Below, in pieces: positions 24,533 to 36,100 of a DNA stretch of 64,000 bases. Source of the stretch: Coprinopsis marcescibilis (lineage: Eukaryota > Basidiomycota > Agaricomycetes > Agaricales > Psathyrellaceae); assembly GCA_004369085.1 (NCBI GenBank), contig ML210158.1, positions 1 to 64,000 on the forward strand, read 5' to 3'. The stretch's first letter is position 1, and each line of letters starts with the position of its first letter. A program made the translations under genes and the position numbers. The notes beneath the pieces are model-generated. The model searched no databases, was not told the origin of the DNA, and saw only the letters and a list, made by a program, of their open reading frames with translations.

Positions 24533-26075
24533 CTAGAACGGAGGGGAATCGTGGGTGGTCGTAATCAGAAGAAGTTTGGCAGGAAAGAGCTGGAGACTTC
24601 GTTAGTAATCGAACATAAGCAATTAGCGAGAGACAAACGTACACAGCACCCATTCCAACAGCGAACGCAGCCAAGCCCCAAGCAAGTGACTTCGCTCGGG
24701 GTTGCATTCCAACCCTGTTATTCGTAGCAATTTGACGTTCTTCTTGTTCTGGCTCCTTGAATTCAAACTGCAACGGCTCCTGATCCTCCACTCTCGTTCG
24801 TTTAAGCTTCGAAGGTCCCCGGCTCTCCTCCTCCTCCTCTTCTTCCTCCATCACCTCATCTTCTTCAACTTCAATTTGTTTGGGCTCGCTCTTCTTCGTA
24901 GAGGACGCAGCGGCGGCTTTCAGATCAGCAATAAGCTGCTTTTGTTCTACAATGTCTTCCTCATAGAGCCGGTTCCCTGCAACGTGTCCCTCTACCGCCT
25001 CATCTTCCTCAGCCTTGACGGGAGAGGATTTAGGCAAAGCCACAACCTTCTTTTTCGGCGAAGGAGGAGCAACCGAAGCCCGGGATCGAGGCTTGGTAAC
25101 CGCGGTCAGAGGCTGTGGCCCGCTCTTAGGCGCAGGACTCTTGGTTCGCGCTGATCGTCTCGGAAGCTGCGACTTGGAGGTCAAAGGCGAAGACGTGGTG
25201 GCGGCAGAGGCGATGGATGTCGTCGATATAACAGATGCAGGTGATGCAGCTCTCCGACGCTTGGCAGCCGGGGGGAGAGTTTCCCCGGACGTCGGGGAGG
25301 GGGTTGGCAAGGATTTGGAGGGTGGCTTCGGTGACGAGACTGCCTTGACGGGGGAAGCAATACGCCTCGCAGCAATCGGTGTGGCTTGGTTCGCTGGGCT
25401 GTCGGGGCCGCTGGAGGGTGCTGTGACCGTGGTAGCTTGGTTGTTTGCCTTGTTCGAGCGGCGGTATTGACCAGCAGGATCTGGAACGGCATCGACCATA
25501 ACTTGGATGAGATCTACCATATTGTACTCTGCGGCGAGTTCCAGAGCAGTGTCGGATCGCACCCAAACCCCTGCGAGACGCGTGATGTGAGGCTCTTTCG
25601 TCGAGCCATTTGTGCCAAGGAGATTGTAATGCTCTTTAACCCAGGCAACCTCAGCCTTTTCTGTCGCTTCTTCGGCATTGGGAAATGCAGCGCGAAACAT
25701 GGTGGTCAAGCTGATAGCCTGAGTATCGAACCTCCGGAGGATGAATGCATGTTCGCCGTCCTGTGAGACAGATGTGTCCTTAGCGTCGTCGAACACGCCG
25801 AAAAGAACGCGATAGTTACCGTAGTGTTGATCTTGAGCCGACCAACCTGAGAATATGAAAGCAAAAGGGTCAGGGATGGGGTTAAAGACGAGATAGTCAG
25901 GTACTGACCAGAATATCCTTGCCTTGGCAGCTCAATATTTGATATTTGACTGGGGGTGGATGGGTCGCTGTTGGAACAAAGGATCAGAAACATCGCTCAA
26001 GGACGTTGGGAACGACGACGAACGGTGTTTGAAGGTTGGATTGGCATGTCGGTAGGGAAGGGGAGGACGAGGCAT
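24533..26075 (-). CDS. Bqt4-like APSES/KilA-N domain inner nuclear membrane protein
   Basis: Resembles fission yeast Bqt4, which anchors telomeres to the nuclear envelope. Exon 1 starts at ATG 26075-26073 (MPRPPLPYRHANPTFKH). After a short intron comes PPVKYQILSCQGKDILVGRL, then, past a 41-base intron, DGEHAFILRRFDTQAISLTT and MFRAAFPNAEEATEKAEVAW. The segment GVWVRSDTALELAAEYNMVD closes the APSES-like fold. The middle is Ser/Pro/Lys-rich and disordered, then acidic (a run of Glu near 24830). The C-terminus has a single hydrophobic helix (LAWGLAAFAVGMGAV). A last intron, 24597-24642, has a perfect TACTAAC branch site, and after it the tail reads LQLFPAKLLL and stops at 24533. The APSES domain plus C-terminal anchor separates this from soluble APSES transcription factors. 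Confidence 0.85.
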
Positions 26076-26274
26076 GATAATACAGTAAAATAGGGACCGC
26101 GGGGGTGTGGCAGAGGACAGCGTAACATCAAATCCGCCCAACTGCCCAAGACCCCTAAAACAAACACAAATCAACACTTCCTTCCCACGAATTTATCGTT
26201 AAACAAACACTTTTATTTTGTCGCGTCGCGTACAACGATTCGTACAATAAATGTCCAAGCTTCTATCTAATATC

Positions 26275-29200
26275 TTACATTTTCGAAAATTCGCCGGCTC
26301 CTGCCACCTTGTGCAGCCCGAGGAACTTGGGTTTGCCGGCCAGTTGCTCAACAAGACCCTTGATATCGTACCACCAGGCGTTCTTTCCTCGACGGTTCAC
26401 CATATCTGCATGGCTCACCATGTCTTGTACTGGAACCATCTTCACGGAGCTTGTTTGAACTGTGATAACTGCCGCAGATTCACCGGTTGCGTGGCGTGGC
26501 TTATGTGGGCCACCTTGTGCCAGTAGGCGGTTATGGTGCTGTTCAAGGAAGACCATGCACTTCAACGACAGGCGAGCGGCACGGACACGGTCAAACGGAG
26601 AAGGAATCCCTCCTTGCAAGGTATGACCCAGTGCTGCCGACCGCGCATCAAATAGTGATCCGCCCTCCTCTTGCAACATCTTGGTGATCATGTTTGTGGT
26701 ATAAACCTCTGAAGACTTTTCGTTTCTACAAAAGTTGATCAGTAAGGATCAATCAGCTAGAGCAATGCACAACCTACCGAATAACAAGACGCCCCTCGCT
26801 TTTCCCGGGAAGGTCAAGGCTATATCGGGTTTTCAGGTATCTCACATCCCGTCGAAGCATATCAAGGGTCATGCCATCCTCGGGGGTGTAGACCAAACTT
26901 GCGCCGACCTGTAAAGCTGTCAGAAAAGGAGTTAAAAAAGAGAACTGTCGACACTGACCGCCAAAGCTCCCATGGTGGCGATGAAGCCACACTTGCCTCC
27001 CTGGGTTTCAACCACGAATACTCGGTCTCTGCTCGCACTTGCACTCTGTTTGATGGCATCACAGGCATCGACCAAGGCGTTTAAACTCGTATCGCTTCCT
27101 AGACTGTACTCCGTCACCGGAACGTTATTACTGATGGTCGCAGGGAGGTGGACCATAGGAATATGGAAGGCAGGGTAATGCTTCCTTCCTTCTTCCAATT
27201 CAAGTAACGCGCAGAAACCTTCGAAGCCACCGATGATGAGGAGGGCTTGGAGTTTAAATTGCTGGAACTTGGCTGCAACGCCCCCGATGTCAGCCGAGGG
27301 AAGGGCACGGTTGGTACCAAGCTCTGAACCTCCACGAGGCATCCAAGCATCAACACCGAGCCAAGAGAGTTCGTCAATGTTGTCGTCGAGGAGCCCACGG
27401 AAACCGTTGTGGATAGCAAGTGGGGTGTGGCCTTGGCGAATGCAATACCGAACAGCATCTCGAGTCGCTGCATTCATACCTCCGGCAGGGGCACCCATAC
27501 TATTCAGGTAACCCAATCAGATCCTGAATCAATACAGACGAGAAGGGGACGTACTGGATGATTCCAACCCGCATTCTCTGATGAAGGAATCAGAGACGGA
27601 ACCGAGACATTGCTGGACGTGCCGCTCACCTTCTCCTTGGGCAACTTTTCACTTTCAGACCCAAGGGCCGACGTATAAATGAAACCCTCGAGCATTTCTT
27701 TGAATTCAGATCCACGAAGTTCTAATGCCTTGTCATAATCTTTGGCTTTCACGGCACGTGTAACTGCACGCGTCTATAGCGCTGGGTAAGGGCAGTAAGA
27801 GTAGGTATGGCTATATTCGTACCTGCTCCACAGCCTCCATTAGAGGAACCCGTACGATCTTGTTTTCGTGCAATCCAATCATATATGAAGGGGTGCTCTC
27901 ATCTGACTCCAAAAGGGCGTTGACAGCTTCTACACCCTGAAGTGTTGGCTGGGGCGACAAATTAGACCGAGGTGACGGAGAACGGTTGTATCCTTACGAG
28001 AATTCGATCCAAAGCACAAGGTCTTCCTCCTCTTTGCGTATGGCCAAGCGTTGTTACTCTGGTGTCCAGTCCAAGCCGTTCGGAAAGTACTTGTTTAACA
28101 TACTCTGCCTTGATTGGATTCAGATCGGCATCTTGTGCACCCTCTGCGACCAGAACAATTGTCTTTCGCTTTCCAACTTCTCTGTGCTAAACTGGGATCA
28201 GTACAGTCGAGTGTGGCAGTAATAAAAGGCATACACGGTGAATTTCTGCGCACATGGCGTCTTCCCAAGGGACTTGTGGTGGACGCTCTGGAATGAAGAC
28301 AAAGTCTGCCCCACCACTTGAATCCTGTCAGTTCGTGTACGATCCATATTACATATGTCACTTACGCAACTCCTGCGAGGACAGCGAGCCAACCACAATC
28401 TCTCCCCATGACCTCTACAACGAAAGCGCGAGAGTGACTGTACGCAGTGGAGTTGATGTTATCAATGGCTTCGCAAATTCGGTGCAAGGCAGTAGGTGCC
28501 CCGATTGTCAAGTCTGTCATTGACATATCGTTGTCGATTGACCCCACGAGCCCAACAATCTTGAGATGCCCATGCTTCTTCAACTGTTCTTCTGTTATCA
28601 AAGCTAGATCGGTTGTTATACCTGCACGATGGGCTCAAAACAAGGCGTATACGCACAGGTCTCGTAAAGGTTGCTCAAAAGATCTGGCCATTCACGCCTG
28701 AAGACGTCAGCTCCAGTCAGCGAGCCATCTCCTCCGCAGACAACGAGAGCATCGATGCCTTCTTTGACCAAGTTATGAGCCGCCGCTCGACGGCCCTCAA
28801 CTGTCTTGAATGTCATAGAACGGGCAGTCCCGATGAGTGTGCCTCCCTGGACCACGGGATATACATATTAGATGGGAAAGATAACGAATATGTGTTTAGA
28901 GCGCACCTGAGAGAACCAACCGCGTACATCATCCCAACCGACGCGTACGATGTAGCGACCTTTGAGGGTGCGCCCACCAACGAACTCAGATGTACCGTCT
29001 TTGAGCAATTCGCCGTCTCCAAAACGCAAGTTTTCGAGGAGATTGACATTATCACTGCCGGCCTGATACTGGTTGATTTCGACCTCTTGCTTCACAGACT
29101 CGGTAGCGGAGGTATTTACTCGCTGACCCTCTGCTTCTGCCCATTCTGTGTTGCCCCTGACAAGACCTTCATAGCCCTCCCGGACGACGTATACTTCACA

Positions 29201-29340
29201 TCCTCTGAAATATTTGGTCAATCATGGTCTTGATCAAATACAGTGACGACATACTTGAGGATACCTGTCTTCACGACAGCACGAACAGCAGCGTTCATAC
29301 CAGCGCTGTCGCCGCCAGACGTCAATACCGCGATCCTCAT
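26275..29340 (-). CDS. 6-phosphofructokinase (eukaryotic, duplicated type)
   Basis: Phosphorylates fructose 6-phosphate with ATP in glycolysis. The ATG at 29340 opens [20 protein letters not shown], the ATP-binding loop. Then [15 protein letters not shown] (about 28745-28700), [18 protein letters not shown] (about 28560-28505, with the catalytic Asp) and [15 protein letters not shown]. The second, regulatory half begins with [18 protein letters not shown] (about 27500), followed by [43 protein letters not shown] and [19 protein letters not shown]. About ten short introns are present. The C-terminus reads [13 protein letters not shown]. The two tandem halves are intact. Unlike yeast subunits, no N-terminal extension of about 200 residues precedes the catalytic core, unless an upstream exon was missed. 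Confidence 0.93.
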
Positions 29341-30100
29341 GGTTGGTGGTCAAGTTTTGTGGACTGGTAAGGGAAAGATCGAACGTTGGTCTGGTCTTCC
29401 GCAAGTACGCGCCGATCTAATATACCTAGTCTCAGACTCGCCACAACTGGGCCACACGTGCGGTCGAGATCAAATCAAATTCATTGGAGGAGCAGATAAC
29501 GGTGTCAATAAGCAGTGAAAAGGAGCTAATAAGTTCTGCTGGTCCAAGCGGCGGCGTTGCTTCATTGCGGACGAGGATTGGACTGCGCAGCACTGACGAC
29601 TTGCTGACGAACACGAAAAGCGGTCAGATGGTCAACGTCCATCGGCGATTCGGACGACCACAAAGCTGGAGCATGAGAAGCTCCTAGATTACCCCAGATT
29701 CCGATGTATCCTTTTACTGCCGTGGACGAGGTCAAAGGTAATTTGGATGATCGAGGTCAGTGCACAGCCGCGCAGGGCTCGCTTGACAGTTGTTTGTGGG
29801 GTTTGCAAATGGACATTTGCCGACGGACGCTAAACTCATACCGCAACTTACATTATACCAACAACATGCCAGGAAGGCTGTCGTCAATGGTAAGCTCGGT
29901 GACAGATTGCATTCATAATTCGCATCTGATTGGAGACAGAGAGATAAGTAATTGGGTGCCTTGCACAATCACCGTGTGTCCACCTCGTGTTGTAAATTTA
30001 CACCAAGATCCCAGCCTGACGGTGCGTTCTTCCCTATATAAGAATTCTCGTCCCAGAATTCTGAAATCACAACCCACAGCCCACACATACCCGTATTTCT
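29341..30100. promoter_or_regulatory. Divergent promoter region of PFK and an F-box gene
   Basis: About 760 bases between the two start codons. PFK's leader is CT/CA-rich (ACTTGACCACCAACC before its ATG). The plus-strand frame beginning at 29704 is probably chance, since it crosses the F-box start in another frame. Confidence 0.5.
30035..30042 (+). promoter_or_regulatory. TATA box of the F-box gene
   Basis: TATATAAG lies 66 bases before the ATG at 30101, a good match to the TATA consensus at a plausible distance. Confidence 0.65.
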
Positions 30101-31720
30101 ATGGACGCAATCACCCTGCTTCCATCCAACCAGCTCGATCCTCAGGAGCTCGCTGCCCGTCTCGCCCGTTGGGCAAGTCTCCACAATATCGCCAAACCCG
30201 TCGAGTCGTACGCAATACTCCCAATTTCAACACCGATTCATGTTCTTCCACCGGAACTTCTGTCCGAAATCTTCATTTACGCCTTGCCTGCAGAACGATT
30301 CCCTAGTCCATCCCCCTCGGCAGCACCTCTTTCCTTGACGCACGTTTGCAGGCATTGGCGGCAGGTGGGCCTCGCAACGCCAACGTTATGGTCCGCCTTG
30401 CACCTCAATTACCGTACTGCGGTAGAGGACGTACCGCCAGCTCACCTGTGGCTTTCCCACTCTGGTGACATGCCATTGTCGCTGTCATTGTCCATTGACT
30501 TTGACGAGAGACCGCAACAAGCAATCATCGACGTGTTCGGTCGATATTCACACCGATGGAAGCACGTACGGTTCGAATTCAGTGGCCTCCAGTGTCCACT
30601 GATGTACAACCTCAACCTAGCGTACGAAAACGTACCAATGCTTTCGAGCTTTCAATTCTCGGCAAGGGGTGTCAGCACATTGAACATTCAGCCCGTCGCT
30701 AATCTCCTCGCAACGGCACCCAACCTGAACGAAATTATCTGGGTGGACGACCTCGCGGACACGAATACTCTTCTTACTCTTCCCCTTCGCCAACTCTCCC
30801 GACTCTCCCTTACCATGAATAATGGCCGACTCGATTACCTTGGCGTTCTAAATCTGTGTCCAAATTTAGAACACATACGGATAAGTCGGCCATGCCCTCC
30901 GGAGATGCAAACCCCACAAATACCCCTTCTCCTAACAAAGTTAACCTCTCTCAACATCGCCCACGACCTAACGAACATTCTGGACCACCTCATCTTGCCG
31001 TCTTTGAAACGCGTCCGCGTGCACGTGGATTCAGACGTGCCTGACCACACGAGTGATCGCCTTTCGAGGGCTCTGCTTGGAACTCCAGTGGCTTCTTCGA
31101 ATGTCAAGATAAGCTGGGATCCTTCTTCTCTCATCAGCTTGGTGGAGCGATCTGGCTGCCGTATTGAGAGCCTCGATATTCATGCTCCGATCAAGGAGGG
31201 TGACCTCGTGAAATGCCTGAGAACTTGCTCCGACTCTCTCAGGTCACTGACTGTCTCTGCGAAGTCGGTGCTTGGGGTCGATCTCATCCAGCTCATGGTC
31301 CCCAGACCGGCCTTGGTCGCCTCAGATGAAGGTCAAGCCATTGCCTGGGACTGTCTGTGTCCTTCGCTCACCGATTTGGTCTTGGGCGCCCCGCTTCAAA
31401 GTGGAACTTCTGTTTTGGAGATGGTCAAATCAAGACTAGCCCTTTCACATTCAGCACAGGACCTCTCTTTGACATCACCTTCCATTTCAAACTCTATACC
31501 CTCAATCGTTCTTCCCCTCAAACGCCTAAGCCTCCACTATCCAGCTGGACATTCCGATGTCGCTTATCTTCGGGAACTCGCTTTGCTGGCCAATTCGAGG
31601 CACCCATCTTCCTTAGAACTTTCTATTGTGGAGACGCGCATGGGCAACATTCGGGGAAGTTCTGCGGCTAGAACTCGGCTTTTCTTGCACCGCAGTAAAT
31701 TCAATTCTGCGAGTCGATAA
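30101..31720 (+). CDS. F-box protein with leucine-rich region, single exon
   Basis: The 539-residue product begins with a short helical leader, then an F-box (about residues 45-95: IHVLPPELLSEIFIYALP, then SLTHVCRHWRQVGLATPTLW). This is the usual mushroom F-box pattern with the trailing WRxVALxTPxLWS. The rest is leucine-rich with irregular repeats (LNEIIWVDDL, LRQLSRLSL, LCPNLEHIRIS, LTKLTSLNIAHDL), suggesting an LRR-like substrate-binding region. Such proteins connect targets to SCF ubiquitin ligases through Skp1. That is family knowledge and no target can be inferred. The absence of introns is typical of this expanded family and contrasts with its neighbours. Confidence 0.85.
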   Translation: MDAITLLPSNQLDPQELAARLARWASLHNIAKPVESYAILPISTPIHVLPPELLSEIFIYALPAERFPSPSPSAAPLSLTHVCRHWRQVGLATPTLWSALHLNYRTAVEDVPPAHLWLSHSGDMPLSLSLSIDFDERPQQAIIDVFGRYSHRWKHVRFEFSGLQCPLMYNLNLAYENVPMLSSFQFSARGVSTLNIQPVANLLATAPNLNEIIWVDDLADTNTLLTLPLRQLSRLSLTMNNGRLDYLGVLNLCPNLEHIRISRPCPPEMQTPQIPLLLTKLTSLNIAHDLTNILDHLILPSLKRVRVHVDSDVPDHTSDRLSRALLGTPVASSNVKISWDPSSLISLVERSGCRIESLDIHAPIKEGDLVKCLRTCSDSLRSLTVSAKSVLGVDLIQLMVPRPALVASDEGQAIAWDCLCPSLTDLVLGAPLQSGTSVLEMVKSRLALSHSAQDLSLTSPSISNSIPSIVLPLKRLSLHYPAGHSDVAYLRELALLANSRHPSSLELSIVETRMGNIRGSSAARTRLFLHRSKFNSASR

Positions 31721-32169
31721 CCTTTCTCAAACCTCTCTCTCGTGACGAACTCTAATTCTGTCGCTTATCTCCCAACTTTCTTTGCCCGTTTGGGGCGGTA
31801 CAGCATTCATTTCTTTACCCTATAGCTCATTTAATGTTGGATTTACTACAGGGAGGCGTTTTCTTCGTCATAGGACGCTCATGCGTAGCTTTTAGATACC
31901 ATAAATGTTTTCTTTAGACTTGCAAGCCATCCGACCAGTACAATAGATCTATTTAATATAGAATCCAGCAACAGCTTCTACTCCAATCGCGGCACCGAAA
32001 GTGTGCGAAAACAAGCGGGAGAAATTAGCGAGACGCGTCTCATTGCCGTCGCAGCCATTTGCACCGCGACACCCATCACCATTACTGGTTCTTTTCTTCT
32101 TGCTTTCTCGAAGCTGCCATTCCTCAAGCTGCCTCTGCTGTCCATATTCTTAGATTCAGATTTCGGAAG
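31721..32169. other. Intergenic, no gene seen
   Basis: 3' flank of the F-box gene and promoter of the Wss1-type gene. TTCTTCTTGCTTTCTC pyrimidine tracts occur before the next ATG. No TATA box was recognised with confidence. Confidence 0.4.
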
Positions 32170-34166
32170 ATGGTTCACGTTCGCATCAATGAAACAGAGT
32201 CCAACCCGAACCCGCACGTCAACTTTATCACGGCGCTCCCCTCCGTCCCAGAGATCCAGCAAGAGTCTTTGCACTTGCTACGCGCGTTAGTGGCCCAGGT
32301 CAAACCTATCATGAAGAAGCACGGATTCTCCGTCAATAGTTTGGAAGAGGTGGGTTGTGGCAGGTTGTAGGACACCAGGTCGCAAGGACAAAGATATTCC
32401 GTACGGTGGAGCGGGGCGCACCAGGAATGTTCCTCCTCTCATGCTCCGACTGTCCTGTCTGTATCGACTAGTCTATCTGACGCGTCGCTTAGTATGAATA
32501 TAATCGCGTATTTGCTGGAAGGAATTGGAATCATGGGGAAACTGTAGGTTAGTGCGCTGTCGCGCCTGGGTTTTGTACGCGTACTAACTGTCCCTCACAA
32601 ACCATAGAAATCGTTCTACGCCGTCCTGGAGGAGACATATATCCCACATCATGGCTAATGGGTACACTGTGTCATGAGGTGAGTTGTTAGGATTCGTGCA
32701 TCCTCACAGGCCCTTTGAACCAAGACCTTGTCCCCCAGCTGGCTCACATCAAAGTAGGCGGCCCTATTCCGAGCAGGTTCACATGAGAACGTTGGCCTGA
32801 CCTCATTGACCAGCATATGAATCATGGCTCCGACTTTCAAGCGCTATGGAGACAGCTACGTACTGAAGTACGAGAACTTCAGAATCGGGGGTACTACGGC
32901 GATGGTCAGTTTCTTGGTCTCACTTCCACAGCTCTGACAAACCCCTGATGAATAATTGGTTCTTGCATATTATCTTTCAGGTTACTGGTCCTCAGGCCAA
33001 CGGGTTGCCGATTCTGCCAGGGTTTCAGGTGCTGGAATCGATTCGGGCGAGTTCCCAGAATTTATGGTAAGAACGGGTCGTCTGTTGGTATTTGATCTCC
33101 CTAATGATTGAACTTGGAATTATTAGTGCGGTGGTGCCCAGCAACGCTCTCAACCTACTGCGAGGCGTAGGCGGATTGGTGTACCGCGGGGAAAGCGAAA
33201 GGAGGTCACTCCCTCGTTGCACACTGGCCGCCAGACGGCGAGGAAGAGGAAGGCTGGCGGGAGGGTAACTTCAAAGTATGCCTTTACGGGTGAAGGCCAG
33301 ACGGTTGGCGGGGGTGACCCTGATGAAGGGAAGGGGAAAAGGGCAGCAAGGTGCTTTGAATTTACATTGCCGTTGGGATGCGCGGAATATGGAGCTAATC
33401 ATACTGCTAGTAACTGTGCACGCGAGGAGCGCGCACTCGCTGCAGAGAGACGGTTGAAAGCACTTGCTGGAGGTAGCGGTAAACCCTTTCGTTGCTGGTC
33501 GACTACCGTCTCTTTACTGACACTCTGCTTCCTGTTGTTTAGAAAGCTCGGGCTCCGCGGTGCCGCCCTTAAAGGAAGAAGAGGACGACGCGGGTTCGGA
33601 TGATGAACAATTCGAGACGGTCGGAGAAACCGACGCAGAACGGAGAGAATATCTCATCTCTTCCAAACAGGATAAAGATGACAATGAATCTCTTGGATCT
33701 GGGAAATATTGGAGCATATTCGAGAAAGATTTCAATTTCTCGAAGACCGCCGATAGCGATAAGCCAGGACCCTCGAGGCTACCGGCAGCAGGTGAATTGC
33801 TGTGGCTCGTTATAGGAATAATTACATGCTAACCACTTGGAACGAAATGCAAAGGTCCATCAAGACTTGGCATAGGCAAACTTGTTCAGGCTGAAATTCA
33901 GGATCGAAAAAAGGAAGCCTTGGGATTGGCCCCAATTAAAGGGAAGAGAACTATTGGGCAAAAACCTCGTGAACGGTCACCTCCTGTCGAACCAGAAGGA
34001 TGGGGTTGTTTGGTGTGTACCCTGTAAGCACCTTTTGCGAAACCAGCGCTTAGGGTCGCGGGAGAAGACTGATGATCCATTATATTGATTGAATAGAATC
34101 AACAGTCCGCAGCACCTTGCTTGCTCGGCATGTGCGACACCTCGCGGAGAAACTACGTGTCCTTGA
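32170..34166 (+). CDS. Wss1-type WLM-domain metalloprotease
   Basis: Predicted DNA-dependent protease that removes DNA-protein crosslinks and SUMO-linked complexes (Wss1/Spartan-like group). The N-terminus is MVHVRINETESNPNPHVNFI; then KPIMKKHGFSVNSLEE, FAGRNWNHGETVEIVLRRP, and the zinc site HELAHIKHMNHGSDFQALW (HExxH with a third His four residues further along). The catalytic motif is assembled from three exons, the middle one being only 15 bases (32739-32753). After the catalytic domain there is a basic region (RRRRIGVPRGKRKE), then an acidic stretch with DEEQFETVGE-like composition. The C-terminus carries a RanBP2-type zinc finger (GWGCLVC, then CSACATPR), joined across an intron near 34020-34110. 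The stop is TGA 34164-34166. Domain order WLM then C-terminal RanBP2-type finger fits fungal Wss1 relatives. Confidence 0.88.
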
Positions 34167-34838
34167 ATCTTAACTCAGGCTTTCCCTGGTCGTTTTTTAC
34201 CTTCCTCGTCACATCAACGTGTGACTACGTTTTAAGTCAAAGGAAGGCATTCAAGTCCTCCTCCATGCGGTATGGTGTGTTGGGGTCCCATTCAATTGCA
34301 ATAATTAAAGAAGGCTGTTAACGGTGGCATTTACATTCGTTTCATTGGTTGTCAAGCGTCATCTGTCGTTTCTGGGCGCTTCTGGGTGAGCTTGCGCGCT
34401 CATCGGTTACTACATTCCTACCCCCAAATTCTCTACTTTGCCCAAACGTAGTCTATCACGGAGAGATGTATCCGGTACATTGGATTATCAGCTCCTCAAG
34501 CTCGTGCGGCCGCTCCACGTCCTTCTGGCTTGCCTGCAAGCAGGTATTCTAGGTTGCTCCAGTCCAAAGCTAAATGCGAGGGACCGAGGGAGATTGCGCA
34601 GTACCAATATGTTTCATTTCCGGCGTCCGCAAGCACGCGATAAACATCTAGCACCAGCTTTGCTGCGCGTAACCCATAAGTAAATACTTTGCACGCTGCC
34701 CAAACCAGCGGTCTCCGGTGCGAGTGAGAGAAAGAGAGGGTCGCGAACATGGACGGAGAATTCCATTTAGAACCTAGAACTACAATTTGAACACCACTTT
34801 ACTACATTTCCAATATGGGGCGTGTGCGTGGAGGCCAT
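34167..34838. other. Intergenic between convergent genes, no gene seen
   Basis: Both flanking genes end here. Short frames on either strand have no features. No repeat, tRNA or structured RNA was recognised. Confidence 0.4.
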
Positions 34839-35850
34839 CTACTTCCAGCATCTGTCGATCGACAGTGTCAGTCAGACAGCGCAATAGACAAAGTGAAAGG
34901 GCTCCGTACAGGATTTCGTACTCGTGGACAACCTTCTCTTCGCCACCGAAAGGGATATGCGCACCTCCGCTATTCACTGGTCAATTTCTGTCACTGAGCT
35001 TCTGGAAAGTCATGACTCACAGGTGTGTGCCAACCTTTCCGGGGACTCTGACCCCGTTGATGTTTCCGAGTGCATGATACAACTTGTCCCCGCCCTCTTC
35101 GTAACCACCCTCGATTGGTGTCCTACCAGGAGGGATCTGGCCGTTGGTAGTATAGACCCACTCCATCTGTTCCGGAACGAATGGAAGCAGATCGTAACGA
35201 CCGTGGTGACCCTGCTCCTTTCCGCCATAAGGAACGTGGGCGGGTGGGTCGAGATGAGGGCCGATCTTGCATGGATGGACCGAGTTCTCGAAGAGAGCTG
35301 AGCCCAGGAAGATGGGCGAGCTTCCGTCGGCGTCGTAGAGTGGTGGATAGCCAATCTCGCCGCCGAGGGGGAACGCGGTGTCTGTGCTCAGGGGCACTCG
35401 ATATCCTGAAGGTGGTGGTGGATGTTCTCCGCCATAACTAGGTGGCGGAGCAAACCCGCCTTGTGCACCTGGGAGGGCGTGTGGGTCGTTGAAGCCAAAA
35501 GACATGGGTGCGCTAGACTTTTGGTGTTGAGCTTGTTGATGGTGTTGTGGAACCGGAACCGGAATGCCCAGTGGTTGTTGCTGTGACGGTGGCTGCGGAA
35601 ATGCGGGAGACTGATACGACGAAGGCTTGTCGCTTTTAACTGCTTTATCCTTCTTCTTCTTATCAGATTTATCTTCGTCTTGGTGTTTGTCTTTATCCTT
35701 CTTGTCCTTCTTGTCCTTTTTCTCTTTCTTCTCTTTCTTTTCTTTTTTGTCCTTCTTCACTTTAACATGTCCTCCATGGCGGTTGCTTGACGAATCGGAA
35801 TCGTTACTATCGGACGAATCAGATGAGTCTACGCTCTTTCGACGCTGCAT
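34839..35850 (-). CDS. DM9-repeat protein with Lys/Asp-rich head
   Basis: The product is about 300 residues. The first 25 are Ser/Asp-rich, then a charged Lys/Glu/Asp block (about residues 30-70, repeats of KKDKK and KEKK) looks disordered. A Pro/Gln/His-rich linker with PPPSYGGEHPPPPSGY follows. The C-terminal third is a pair of DM9 repeats (DUF3421): EWVYTTNGQIPPGRTPIEGG, LYHALGNINGVRVPGKVGTH, then after an intron GGAHIPFGGEEKVVHEYEIL, and after a second intron CWK and stop at 34839-34841. The ending YEILCWK matches the usual YEVLCW-type end of DM9 proteins, which supports both introns. DM9 domains bind mannose in some animal proteins. The role in fungi is not established. Confidence 0.82.
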
Positions 35851-36100
35851 TAGGTTGATTTCAAGTGATTTGGCGGAATAAGATGGAGGGAGCAGAGAGC
35901 TTGTGTCTCTGAACCGCCAGATGCTCGTCTACGATCACTATCACATCTGCACTGCCTTCAACCCAACCTGGACGTCATTCGATGATGTTCTTGCAGCAGT
36001 GGAGTTTCCAGATGTTTCCACAGCACGTCCAATTCCATGATCAAAGCTAGATACCGTACATAACTATATTTTCGACTGTCTGGCGCATCAACCGTTCACC

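Noticed and set aside
24702..25154. Plus-strand frame inside the Bqt4-like gene
   Set aside because: Antisense to the disordered, Glu- and Ser-rich region of the real gene, giving a Leu/Arg-rich shadow.
29704..30306. 200-codon plus-strand frame upstream of an F-box gene
   Set aside because: It crosses the F-box start in another frame, includes the TATA box region and shows no protein signature.
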